From Chamaecyparis obtusa (lineage: Eukaryota > Streptophyta > Pinopsida > Cupressales > Cupressaceae): a stretch of 64,000 nucleotides of DNA. A program made the translations under genes and the position numbers. The notes under the pieces are model-generated. The model saw only the letters and a program-made list of their open reading frames with translations. It did no database searches and was not told the DNA's origin. The stretch is from positions 2,797,946-2,861,945 of the forward strand of contig BSBK01000963.1 of NCBI GenBank assembly GCA_027943335.1, given 5' to 3'. Within the stretch, counting starts at the first letter, position 1. Each line of letters opens with the position of its first letter. Of this stretch, positions 1 to 13,778 are shown one piece after another.

Positions 1-120
1 TGCTCCCCTCGGGATTTGTGACATGGTTTAACCGCCTCTTGTGTCTTCTATAAGTCTAGTGGTTGTATCGGGTATTAACATATCGGTCTTTGGGTGCAAC
101 AACAACTACTAATTGTAACA
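1..120 (+). repeat. 5' LTR of TRIM (truncated by window edge)
   Basis: It matches 199-317 of the downstream LTR with a few substitutions and ends in TAACA just before the primer-binding site. The first 18 bases of the 138-bp LTR are outside the window. Confidence 0.85.
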
Positions 121-179
121 AGTGGTATCAAAGCTTGGTCACAGGTTCGAATCCCCTCGAGTAACGTTGAGGGGGAGAT
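121..179 (+). other. TRIM internal domain: PBS, B-box-like motif, polypurine tract
   Basis: TGGTATCAAAGC (123-134) differs at one base from the usual plant initiator-Met primer site TGGTATCAGAGC. GAGGGGGAGAT (169-179) is the polypurine tract directly before the 3' LTR. Between them, GGTTCGAATCC (144-154) is a perfect match to the RNA polymerase III B-box consensus, in the sense orientation. Confidence 0.8.
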
Positions 180-317
180 TGTTGGAAAAATGGTCAGCGC
201 TCCCCTTGGGATTCGTGACATGGTTTAACCGCCTCCTGTGTTTTCTATAAGTCTAGTGGTTGTATCGAGCATTAACAGATCGATCTTTTGGTGCAACGAC
301 AACTACTACTAGCAACA
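180..317 (+). repeat. 3' LTR of TRIM
   Basis: 138 bp, beginning TGTTGG directly after the purine tract and ending CAACA, which gives short inverted termini. It is the full-length copy used to define the element. Confidence 0.85.
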
Positions 318-1746
318 ATGATACCATCATACCTATAGCTTTCCTATGATGAATGAAGCATTGTCTTGTTGCATGTGTTTATCTTTTGTCTTCAAAAGCA
401 TGTTGGGATCAACCCTTGTGGGAGACCATTTCACCCCACATGATAAAATTCAACAAATGTACATGTACTTGCACATGAAACAAACTTGTCAAATAAAAAT
501 CATGAAGTTCAATACCTCTTCGATACTGTATTTTCAGCTTTGTTGTTTGCACATGTCTAATATTTTGGCATTAATCCAATGTAGTACAGGGATTATATTA
601 TGTTTCTATTGATAGGCATTTGGTTAGACTCATATTCGAAGCTCCAACAAAAAATTTCAAATCTCTACAAGTTCATCTGGAGACCTAGAGTGAAGAGGAG
701 CAAGCTTCCATGAAGATCAACCTAAAAAAATTCCAGGCAATGATGGCTATGACGCTTTTCACTTGCTCTTTTATTTTATGAGAAAACACATAGGATACTT
801 CTTGTGTTGAGTTGGGTTGGCCATCCCCATGTCTTGTGTGGGTCTTTTGATTTCTCTTTTCACTTCAATGAAATAGCATTTGTAATTTTGTTTGCAAGTT
901 TATACAACTCATTGTATTGTAAAGCATATTGTAATATGAATAAGCAATCTTTTCCTTTCTCGTATTTTTGAATGTAACAAACTAAGTGGGAAATTGAATG
1001 TTTTTCCTTTATTGAAACACATTGTATAAGCAAACTGAATTTTCTCTCTTTCAACTGCAATAAATACAATGACTTAAGTAAAGGAAAGAAGAAATGAATT
1101 AATACCTTTTCACCTTAAAATGAATATAAGATGAATCAGCTCTACCAATTTGAGCCGCAGATAAAAATTGGTAACAATAATAAAGGATCATCCATTAAAA
1201 TTAATCATCTTTAATTTAATATTTGGCCCCTAGAGGTCCTTATTAAATAAATTTAAATCATGGTAAAGTTAAATATTTAATTTAACTTTATTAACTTATA
1301 ACTTAAAGTCTCTTTTCAGCATCCCATCATTAAAACTTTTCATCCTCTTTCCAATGAGCTATAACACTAAGGTTCCAGATATGCATATTTAACTAAAATG
1401 GCAACCCCGTGAAATTAATTAAATAAAGCTCAATAATACAACTAATTAGCAACAATGATTGAAATACATTAGAAATGAAATCTGATTGTGTGGGAGCGAT
1501 CTGGATGATGAAAGACGATAAAACAACATGATTAGATGACTCACTAAAAATAAATGTTTTGTCCAAGAATCTTGGAGCCCAATTGGAAGTCAAAAATAAC
1601 ATCTGAAAGTGTCATACGACTTCTCTACATCCTCTGAGCTCATTGCCAACATCAAATTATCCCTTTTAACAACCTGACAAACCCTTAAAGTCAACGATGA
1701 CTGCACTACTAAAGAAGTTGAAAATGGGGACATTATTATTTGCCTA
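318..1746. other. No recognisable gene
   Basis: AT-rich sequence with only short chance reading frames (the longest is about 88 codons at 346-612, with no recognisable domain). I see no repeat boundary, RNA gene or transposase here. Confidence 0.6.
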
Positions 1747-1751
1747 AGTTA

Positions 1752-2129
1752 TATTGGAGTTGATGAAAAAAAACCCACAGCTCCCAAGAACACTTGCACG
1801 CAAACACCTGTCATAGAAAGAGAGAGAAGCAAACAACTATGGAACCTTGAACGTATGGATCCACGAGAGAGGAGAAATCCTTGATGTGCAAAAACAAAAG
1901 TTGCCAATCAATAAAATGAATGTTCAGAATTTGTTACAAAAGAGATCAATCCTTATAAAAGGAGATCTGAAACCCTAAAAAGGGAAAACCCTAGGTTGCA
2001 TAATAATAATTAATAAAGTAATTAATTATTATATGCCTAAATTTAGCTTAAGTAGAAAGAGGTAATAAGTGACTTAATAATTAAATCAATATGATTCAAT
2101 TAATAAGCAAACATTTTATTATTCTAACA
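1752..2129 (-). repeat. 3' LTR of the 1752-4953 element
   Basis: It aligns end to end with 4574-4953. On the minus strand it begins TGTTAGAA and ends CCAATA. It contains a TATA-like motif (CCTTTTATAAGG on the minus strand). Confidence 0.85.
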
Positions 2130-2141
2130 CCCCTCCTTAAG
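2130..2141 (-). other. Polypurine tract
   Basis: The minus strand reads TTAAGGAGGGG directly before LTR start TGTTAG, the usual position for plus-strand priming. Confidence 0.75.
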
Positions 2142-2468
2142 ATGAACTTTGGGAGAAGCTAAAAACTTAGAAAGAACTACTGAATGCAAATGGGTCTTGG
2201 CAACAAAAGGCTTAATCAGGTACCCAAGTACAAAAGAGAGTCTCTATAAAGCGGAGAAATAGAGAAAACCACATGGGAAAAACTCTACTCCAAAAAGAGA
2301 CAAAGACTAGTCTGAAGAACTGAATAAGCCTCCAAAACTAGGAATGTTCCAGAAAATAGGAACAAAGATGAACATGTACAACATCACTGAAGCAAGAAAC
2401 TACAAATTCTGTCAAGACATAACTGATGATCTGAAGATCCTCCACTGAAATATGACCAGATAGAGAAG

Positions 2469-2609
2469 ATTGTAATCTGCATGAGTGCCCTCAAATGACA
2501 CTACTCAAATTAGGAGGCAAACAAAGGCAAACAACTGAAGTCGAAGATACAAAATATTGTAATCTACACGAGTGCCCTCAAATGACACTACTCGAATTAG
2601 GAGGCAAAC
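2469..2609. repeat. Two copies of a 55-bp repeat, 86 bp apart
   Basis: Copies at about 2469-2523 and 2555-2609 share the run from TTGTAATCT to TTAGGAGGCAAAC with few differences. They lie inside the non-coding internal region of the 3.2-kb element. Confidence 0.75.
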
Positions 2610-3001
2610 ACCTGAACTCAAAAATACAGATGGCATAAAAACACCAAAGTCTGAAGAGTTGATCAATCAAAGTTGGAAGAGTGCGTCCAAAAACAGGAAA
2701 GAAAGAGTGTCCATATGGTAAATGATCCATCTCACCGGAATGTGTAGGTACCCAGCCACTGCATCCGCCTAGTACATAGAATCAAATACTGAATACATAG
2801 CTCACACTATCAAACCAAGTAAGTAGTAGAACCGATAGTTGAAACCCCCCCATAATGCTGACAAGGGAGTAATGACAGGTACACTGAAAAGATCGTCCAA
2901 TATGAACTGCAGAGAGAGTACAAACACATAGAGATACCTGAAGCTAATGTCTTGGAAGAATGCTCACATGACAAAAGTAGATGGCAAACAAAGGCAAACA
3001 T

Positions 3002-3042
3002 CAACCCAACCCAACCCAACCGCCCCCCCCCCCCCCCCCCCC
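3002..3042. repeat. (CCAAC)n followed by C20 homopolymer
   Basis: CCAAC units (3002-3020) run into 20 consecutive C at 3023-3042. The unit is not the plant telomere repeat CCCTAAA. Tracts of this kind are slippage-prone and often misassembled. Confidence 0.85.
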
Positions 3043-3340
3043 AACACTTTATAATGTAGTGCGAGTATATAGAGCACGAACATGTGCAAGATCCCATACA
3101 TGCAATAGAATGGCACTTTATCTCAGTGCGCGCGCATAAAAAAAATGCTACAAAGTGAAGTATACACTACTCAAAGAAGAGAAAAGGTGTTGAAACAAAA
3201 GAACAGCCTAAGATGAGTCATCCCTTAAAAAGAAAAGATCCTAGGACCTGAAAAATCCAAGATATCCACCAGATTGCAAAAATATGAATAAAATGTTTCT
3301 GGAGCAGAATCCGGAAAAAAGACTCACAGCACTGGAAATC

Positions 3341-4500
3341 TCTCAGAACAAGCTTTCCAACGATATATCGTTAGCCAAAACGGAGTCCGGATGCACAAGA
3401 TAGAGCTCCCGGAGGGCAAAACAGAACATATGGCTTTGACAGTAAAAAACATAATTAAAAAGAAAAAATAAAAAATGCAAAACTCTAGATCTGGATAGAG
3501 CTCAGAACCAGCTTTCCGATGATATCTCATTTTCCTGATTTTGACACCGTATGCTCAAATTATGAGAAAAAAAACCACAAGCAGTGCTAGATGGAAGTCA
3601 GAAAAGAAGTCGTGTCTTTGAACCCCTAGTGTGAAAAATGAAGAAAAAAATCCAAAATATGAAACACCAAAAAGATCCGTCTCTGAACAAGCTTTCCAAC
3701 AGTATCTCGTTTGCCAAAAAATGATTATGTATGCTCACGTTATGAGCAAAAACCAACAGGTGCTCTGGAGGGCCCAAAAAAGGTGGTCTGAAAGGGCTGC
3801 ATGTGTTGACGTTAGCACTTCACAGGCATAAATTTGATGGCCAAATGGCCATTGCAGAAAAAAACCAATAGGGCCTGGGGGGCAAAAAAATCTGAACCGT
3901 GACCAAGGTGCTGGCTCCTAAGCCTTGGCGGCTGCTCAGTGCGGAAACCATTGCGGTTTAGGCGTGACCACTGGTGATTGGCCGTCACCCCCGACAGTCA
4001 TTGACGGTGTTGCTGTGGTGGACCACTAGCGGTTACCGCGGGCCGCTGCGCGGTCCCCGCGGGCCACCACTGCGGTGGCGCCCAGGTGGAGCCTGGGTGG
4101 TCACCTGGTGGCTTCCCCCTTTTTGTTTTGAAGATCCATACTGCCTCGATCCGTGTGTCAGGGTTGTATGACCTGGTAGGCAAAAAAAAAAATTCCCTCA
4201 GAAGCCAACTTGTCCAAAATCGACAAGTTTTATTTCAATTTTAGAATTCTCGAATGCTCCAGACGCAACCGTGAGGCTTGTTTGGGCTAGAAATGCTCCA
4301 AAAAATAGTGACCACCTTGGGATTTGTGCCAGCGCCGGTTGTAAAAAAAATTGTCACAGATTCCAACTTTGTCCAAATTGGACAAATTTTATATGGATCT
4401 AGGAGTTCTTAGACACTGTGAACGCAATCGTGAGGTCCGTTTGAAGCCAAGATGACCAGAAAATAGGTCCCCTCAGATCTGACAAAATTTTTTCTGAAAA
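3341..4500. repeat. Diverged internal repeats of the 3.2-kb element
   Basis: Three copies of a unit built on GCTTTCC-AC-GATATCTCGTT occur near 3351, 3511 and 3691 (period about 160-180 bp). A second pair, about 4199-4320 and 4356-4490, shares CAACTTGTCCAAA...CGCAAtCGTGAGG. Both sets look like old tandem duplications in the long leader after the primer site. Confidence 0.6.
4005..4120. other. GC-rich island with short palindromes
   Basis: This stretch is far richer in G and C than its surroundings and holds repeated CCGCGG/GCGGTGG blocks that can pair, such as CCACCACTGCGGTGG. It lies in the leader of the minus-strand LTR element. The short frames in it are not protein-like. Confidence 0.5.
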
Positions 4501-4560
4501 TGCAAGTCTGACGAACATGGTCAAATCTTTCAGAAAGAGGACATGGCCAAATAGATTTGA

Positions 4561-4573
4561 AGCTCTAATACCA
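4561..4573 (-). other. Primer-binding site (initiator tRNA-Met)
   Basis: The minus strand reads TGGTATTAGAGCT, one change from the plant initiator-Met PBS core TGGTATCAGAGC, immediately after the LTR. Confidence 0.82.
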
Positions 4574-4953
4574 TATTGAAGTTGATGAAAACTAACCCAC
4601 AGCTCCCAAGAACACCTGCACGCAAACACTTGTCACAGAAAGAGAGATAAGAAAACAACTATAGAGACTTGAATGTATGGATCCACGAGAGAGGAGAAAT
4701 CCTTGATGTGCAAAAAAAATAGTTGCAAATCAATAAAAATGAATGTTTAAAATTTTTTACAAAAGAGATCAATCCTTATAAAAGGAGATTCGAAACTCTA
4801 AAAAGGGAAAACCCTAGGTTGCATAATAATAATTAATAAAGCAATTAATTATTATATGCCTAAAGTTTAGCTTAAGTAGAAAGAGGTAATAAGTGACTTA
4901 ATAATTAAATCAATATGATTCAATTAATAAGCAAACAATTTATTACTCTAACA
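4574..4953 (-). repeat. 5' LTR of the 1752-4953 element
   Basis: 380 bp. Its minus-strand 3' end directly abuts the primer-binding site, and TSD AGTTA lies at 4954-4958. Confidence 0.85.
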
Positions 4954-5139
4954 AGTTATTGGTTCAGGTGTGGAGACAGATGTGGGTACGTGAATCAGGT
5001 ACATATGTGCGTGAATTTTTTTTAGGGTTTTGGGTGCGTATCGGTACATGTGTGTGCATGTACTAAGTTGTCGATTTGGGTGCCAGAATTCGGTGCGCGG
5101 ATGTGCAATTTTTTTTGGGAGGGTTTTGGATGTGTTTGG

Positions 5140-6563
<1,424 letters not shown>

Positions 6564-9036
6564 CTAATAAGAATCATAAGGATTAGCAAAAAAATCCTCT
6601 TCATCTCCAACTGCTGCAAGTTCAAGATCATTTGAACTCAAAGTAGTTCCACTTTTACTAGATGCACCATGTGTCATGATGTAATCATCATCATCATAAT
6701 TTGTAGTGAGTCTAGTAAGATCCTCAATAGTTGCATCCAAGTTGGCACACTCAGGGGATACATCCCAAAGCTTGGTTTCCCTATCCTTGTAGTGTTCCTC
6801 CTTATGTGAAAAAAGATGCAAGTTGGTATGAATGTAAACTAAATCTTCAACTTTTTTTGAGCCTAACTAGTTACGCTTCATTGAGTGGATAAAGGAATAT
6901 GTACTCCAATTCCGTTTAGCAGCATTTTAACCTGCAACCTAGATGGTGTTCACAAAATTAAACATAAAAATGCAAAACAAATTAAAGAATTTTAAGTACT
7001 AAATTATAGAAAATAGGTGGTAAACACAAAACAAAAAAAACTTACTTGTGAGAGGAAAAAGATTTGATTGCAAGAGGTTGTAGATACTTAAATGGTTGAC
7101 CATAGAGGTACCACCATGTGATACCTTCCATGTTGTTTTGGTCCCTTATTGCAACTGGATTGTGTTTTATCTCGAGGCAAATAAGCCAAATTCTGCCCTA
7201 ACTTTTTTGTGCACTTCTTCATCTTGGAAGATTATTTCAAAAGATTTCTTACACTCATTAGCAACTTCTTCATCTGCATATTTTGCTACTCTATTTGGCA
7301 TAGCAAATATTTCAACACTATAGTACCTCAAAGATAGGGCATATACAAGGAGGTGCAATGGGGTGGTCATCTTTTTCCAATGATGATGAATGATTGTTTC
7401 CACCTTATTGCATAGGGTTTCACATTCTATGGGGTCATTCACACATGTTTCTATTGCAATTTTTACCTTCTCCGCCATTGTGTCCATGTCATCATAAACA
7501 TCCCCCAGACAAGGTAAATCTGTGTCGAAAAATCAAAGCATAGTCATGATGGGCTTGATGAAATCCAATACATATTGCACACAAGCCCACCAACCATCAT
7601 CCAAGACCAATGTCTTGACCTTCTGGGCCCTCTCTGAATGTAAATCCTTCCATACACCCCATTGGTTGGAAATAACCATTTGGCTCAATGCCTCTTGCAC
7701 ATTGACAAGACGTCTCATAATAATAGTATGAGATGCAAATCAGGTCTCAACAACCTAAGTAAGTAAATAACAATATGTCAATAAATATTAAGAAAATATA
7801 TATACAATTTGATAATTGAACATGACATAAAATTTATTAAGATTAAATAAATTAACTAAATTTAGTAATTACAATTTAGGTTCAACAACTCCAATTTCGA
7901 GAAAGATTTGAATATCGATTGTGACATTTGGTGGTTCATCACAAACATTTGGATCTCCTTCCCCTCTTGGTATATTTGTTTCATCCAATCTATTTGAGGC
8001 CAACTTGCTAGATCACCAAGTTGAGGGAGTGTACAGTGCACGGTGCACAATGTCCAAAAAATGTGGTCATATCAGCCCTCAACCAAAGCACCTGCACCCC
8101 TACAATTTTTTGCATTATCCGTGATTACCCAGACAACATTCTCATTACCCACCATCTCTATGGCCTCAATGAGCATTCTGGAAATGAATTGTTCATCTTT
8201 CACTTCCCCTTCACAATCACGTTCCCTAAAAAATAATTCCCCTTTAGGGGACACTGCAATCACATTAATCAATGGACGGTTTTTGGTATCTTTCCATCCA
8301 TTAAAAAAATAGAAACACTCGAAGTTTCCCAAGAATCTCTAATTGGTTGTAGAGATATCTCTATAGAATTCCTCTCTTTTTGCAATATGGTGGTACACAC
8401 ATTTTCATACCTAGGACTTGTGTAACCAGACAGTGCACTATTGATGGCTACCACCACCTCCTTCCAATATGGTGATCTCACCAAGTTGAAAGGAAGACTA
8501 TTGGCATATAGGAAACATCCAATAGCTTGATCAACAAGCTCTCTTGCCTCCATTTTAAATGTTGTGTCCAATGGACCTCTTTTAATGTGGGTGGTAATTT
8601 CTACTTCTTCCTCTTCCACTTCTGTTACTGGCAAGAATGGATGTTTGGAGGATACAATTGGTTCAATGGGTAATTGCATTTTTTTATTTTTGAATGGACC
8701 GCCATAAGAAGTTTTTTTTGATCTTCTAACCAATCTATCAACCTCTTCTTGTTCTTTTACATATCCTACTATTTGTGCACTAGACATCTTCTTCTTATCT
8801 TTGTTTTTGCATACTCCAATTCCTTTACCAACATGACCCATAAAATGAAGTTTAACTCAATAATATGAGCTATTGAATGGTTTACATCACATACAAATAC
8901 ACTTCCAAATATATGACTCACCTCTTGCAACCTGTGATATTCTTGTGGTATGCCTCCATAAAGGAGATCCTATATCAATTTTGTATTTATCGGCTCCTTG
9001 CCCTCCCACTGAACTTTCACCATTGACAGCGGTCAT
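6564..9036 (-). pseudogene. hAT-family transposase pseudogene (BED finger, DUF659, hAT dimerisation region)
   Basis: Read on the minus strand from ATG 9036. Residues GSPLW lead into a BED-type zinc finger (W-x-C, then SYY-stop-VKxH, then GIGVC; about 8925-8800). Next comes the DUF659 core with PFNLVRSPYWKE, RPLINVIAVSPKG and VWVITDNAKNC (about 8520-8090). Then follow the W-DW-x-IY segment (about 8000), the region with MTTPLHLLVYAL and a PxRYYS-like RYYS (about 7340), and the dimerisation region with AAKRNWSTYSFIHS (about 6900). The C-terminus is acidic and ends at TAG 6564-6566. Two introns are inferred, about 6939-7045 and 7755-7879, both with damaged donors. In-frame stops occur at 8887, 8857, 8072, 7740, 7533, 6927 and 6867, and there is a frameshift at a T run near 8305. 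Length and domain order match plant hAT/Ac-like transposases. It is dead as a protein source. Confidence 0.9.
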
Positions 9037-9724
9037 TCATGCACAATACAATCCAATTTCTTGCTATGATAAAAAATTAAATAAATTTAAATTAGAAAAA
9101 AAAACTATGAACGTCAAGCATACAAGTGCAAAAAAAGATACAAAAATATTAAAATAGATAGCTAAAATTATTTTTTTATTTCTTTAAAAAAAATTTTAAA
9201 AAACATGAAAAATCTCTTCCCAAACTTGAAAAAAGTCATCAATTTTTTTTTAAAAAAATCATTAAACGACTCAAGAAAGGGATCAAATGCTTACTTTAGA
9301 TGCTTAGATCTCCATTGTGGAAGCTATCTAGCATCCCACAAATGATTCGCTTAAAAAATAATCACCTGCCCTTCAAAATGCCAAAATGGAGACCAAATGA
9401 GAAGAGCGCAAAGCAACAAACAAAATGAGATGAAAAAATAATGAATGACCTTTATTAGGGCCATTTTAGAGTTTAGAGGAAAATAATATTAAAAAAATGG
9501 TATTTGGCACTTGTTTTAAAATTTTTTTGTTTCAACATTACTTTTTGCATTTTTATGTATGTTGGGCCCCTAGATGTGTTTGAATGCTCGAGGATGCCCA
9601 CAGATGCACATCCACGAGAAGCTGCAGAGATTCCTGTGTGCATCAGATAGTATCCATCTCTTCCTCTAAGTAAGAACCCATTCGCATCCAAATCCAGGAG
9701 GTCATAGAGAGCATCTGGTAACTA

Positions 9725-10012
9725 AGTATATATATATAATATATTATATGTACAAAAAATAAGAGAAATATACAAAATTCAAAAACTAATTCATTTCATA
9801 GCATGATACTTGATCATTGATCAATGCCAAATGCAAAAAATTAATATTGAATGCCAATTAATAGTTGAAAAATATTCAAATAAGCCATATCAATGATATC
9901 ATATATCTCTATATTCACCATTCCAATGAAAATAATTACAAAGACTAAATTACAAAATGTAGTTTATGAAACATGATTCAATGTTCATCAATCATCAAAA
10001 GGATTATAAAAA
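9725..10012. repeat. Second, internally deleted copy of the hAT 3' flank
   Basis: It matches 5247-5325 (from AGAAATATACAAAATT) followed by 6411-6590 (AATGCCAATT...CAATGTTCATCAATCA), including the last codons of the transposase. The 1.1 kb between these blocks is absent. It is either a deletion derivative of the same hAT element or the form that preceded an insertion. Confidence 0.72.
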
Positions 10013-11900
<1,888 letters not shown>

Positions 11901-12073
11901 TTTTATTAAAACAAATATTAAAAAAAAAAAAACTTATATCCATCCAAAAAGGGGGGTTTCCTCTTGGTTGTCGTCGGTAGTATGGCTGCCATGACATCCT
12001 TGATTGTCAGGATAGTCTATACTGTCGTTGGCAACTAAAACTACCCATGGTGAGAGTAGGGTATCCCCCCCCT

Positions 12074-12095
12074 ACACACACACACACACACACAC
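12074..12095. repeat. (AC)n microsatellite
   Basis: About 11 AC units after a short C run, followed by ATATA. Confidence 0.95.
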
Positions 12096-12106
12096 ATATA
12101 TAAATT

Positions 12107-12176
12107 GATGTAAAACAACAACAGGTAATATTTTTTTTAACAAATTATACTTTTCATTCCATTTTATTGTTGAAAA

Positions 12177-12247
<71 letters not shown>

Positions 12248-12312
12248 AAAATTTCAGATGTAAAACAACAACAGGTAATATTTTTTTTAACAACAAAATG
12301 GAATGAAAAGTA
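12107..12312. repeat. 37-bp direct repeat plus inverted arms around an (AT)n array
   Basis: GATGTAAAACAACAACAGG... (12107-12143) is repeated at 12257-12293, exactly 150 bases on. TACTTTTCATTCCATTTT-like sequence at about 12148-12173 is inverted at 12289-12312. An AT array of about 65 bp (12178-12244) lies between them. Confidence 0.85.
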
Positions 12313-12313
12313 C

Positions 12314-12315
<2 letters not shown>

Positions 12316-12404
<89 letters not shown>

Positions 12405-12405
12405 G
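12316..12405. repeat. (AT)n array grading into (GTAT)n
   Basis: AT dinucleotides to 12392, then three GTAT units. It directly follows the inverted repeat arm. Confidence 0.95.
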
Positions 12406-13778
12406 CTTTACTAGTGAGGAAACTAACAACTGGCTACTATTAGAAAGCATAATTACTTGGATAATTTGATTTGATACAAACCCTAAGATTTTCTACCACA
12501 ATTTTTTTATCAAACCTTAGCTGATTTAAATTGAGATTTAATTATGGTATTCCCTAACATACCAAACATAAATAAAACAAGATCTCAAAAGCTTAGTAAC
12601 CAGAATTCCAAGCATTATAAGAAAATCAACAAAATATATAACCTAGATCTAACAGACACGAAGAATATAATTTTTCTGAAATAAATGAATTTAACCAATG
12701 AAGGTTTTCAAACCCTACCTCAAACCACCAATTGAAGAAACATGAAGAAGACTACAAAAACACTATAAACTTTCTAAACTTTCTCAAAAATCCTTCAATT
12801 CAATTCTTCCATCTACAACCTACGAATCTCCCTCTAGAATAATGGCCAAATCCTCTTCATAAGGAAAAAGGAATATGGAATTCGAGCTCAACCATGCAAA
12901 CCCAAAACTCAACTCAACTCCACAAACTTTATTTTTATCAATCTCTCTTTTGCATGATTTATTCAATTTTCTAATTAATAACTCAATGCACTTTTGTATT
13001 TCTTGTTTATATCAGTTCACTTAACAAATAAAAATTACTTTATTCATTTAACTTATTTAAATTGAATTTGCAACTAATTGCATATCAATTTTAACTAAAA
13101 AAATATTATTTTAATCGCTTCATTATTATTTTATCCAATTTACCTTAACTCTGAATTTGATAATTATTTAAATCTTTAAATTTCACCATTAGACTTTTAA
13201 TTAAGTATTTTTAATTAAAAAATATATTTAATTAATTTTCATTAATTAAATACCTTCATATTTAAATTTCTATATTTATTAAGATTTAATTATTTAAACC
13301 ACAATTAATCTTAGTAAATCATTTAATCATTAACAACACTCACACCAACCAACGAAAGATGAGAAAAAACAAACTAAGCCTAATAAAATGATAATCGCGT
13401 TCAATGGAAAGGCTTGTGAATTCACATCACCTGGATGAATTTGGGAAGGTAAAATATCATAAACTTGTCCACTATTTCAGGACAATAAAATGGCTTTAGT
13501 TGGGATTCGAACCCGAATGTTATCTCCCCTCTCTTACACACACACACACACACACATACATATACATATACATATATAACAAGAAATGAGAAGGATCAAG
13601 ACATTGTGTGGATCTCGCAAGTAGGTAACTATGACTTTATCCCACAATCACATCAAATAAAAAGGTAAAACATACATGCTAGCCATACATATGCAAATAT
13701 GGGGTAAGTAAAATCATAAATATAAACAATATTTTAAACATATAAAAAATCATCTATTACCCCTAGAAATACATTAAG
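12406..13778. other. No recognisable gene; (CA)n/(CATATA)n at 13537-13577
   Basis: AT-rich sequence. A dinucleotide CA array at 13537-13556 grades into CATATA units. GGATTCGAACC at 13502-13512 resembles a reverse B box, but no tRNA fold surrounds it. Confidence 0.6.

Larger units (their letters stand above)
1..317 (+). mobile_element. TRIM (terminal-repeat retrotransposon in miniature), left end outside window
   Basis: Two direct repeats (1-120 and 180-317) align at a constant offset of 197 bases. They flank a 59-base internal domain holding a primer-binding site for initiator tRNA-Met and a purine tract. The 3' LTR starts TGTTGG and ends CAACA, so the LTR is 138 bp and the whole element would be 334 bp, with 18 bases lying before the window. 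It has no coding capacity. TRIMs are known plant non-autonomous LTR elements of this size; it would depend on an autonomous copia-type element. The target duplication cannot be checked because the left flank is missing. Confidence 0.85.
1752..4953 (-). mobile_element. Complete non-autonomous copia-type LTR retrotransposon, 3.2 kb
   Basis: Two LTRs of 378 and 380 bp lie in direct orientation. On the minus strand the order is 5' LTR (4953-4574), primer site TGGTATTAGAGCT (4573-4561), 2.4-kb internal region, polypurine tract TTAAGGAGGGG, then 3' LTR (2129-1752). The flanks carry a 5-bp target duplication, AGTTA, at 1747-1751 and 4954-4958. No gag, RT or integrase is visible in the internal region, which instead holds diverged repeats, a C20 tract and a GC-rich island. 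It is therefore non-autonomous (LARD-like in concept, though short). The PBS and PPT style point to Ty1/copia. Confidence 0.88.

Noticed and set aside
3002..3020. Telomere-like CCAAC units
   Set aside because: The plant telomere unit is CCCTAAA; this is a short pentamer tract next to a C run.
3974..4183. Pro/Arg-rich frames on both strands
   Set aside because: They result from GC-rich palindromic DNA inside a non-coding LTR element; no domain is recognisable.
13502..13512. Reverse B-box GGATTCGAACC suggesting a tRNA gene
   Set aside because: No A box, acceptor stem or anticodon arm can be placed around it; upstream on that strand is a CA repeat.
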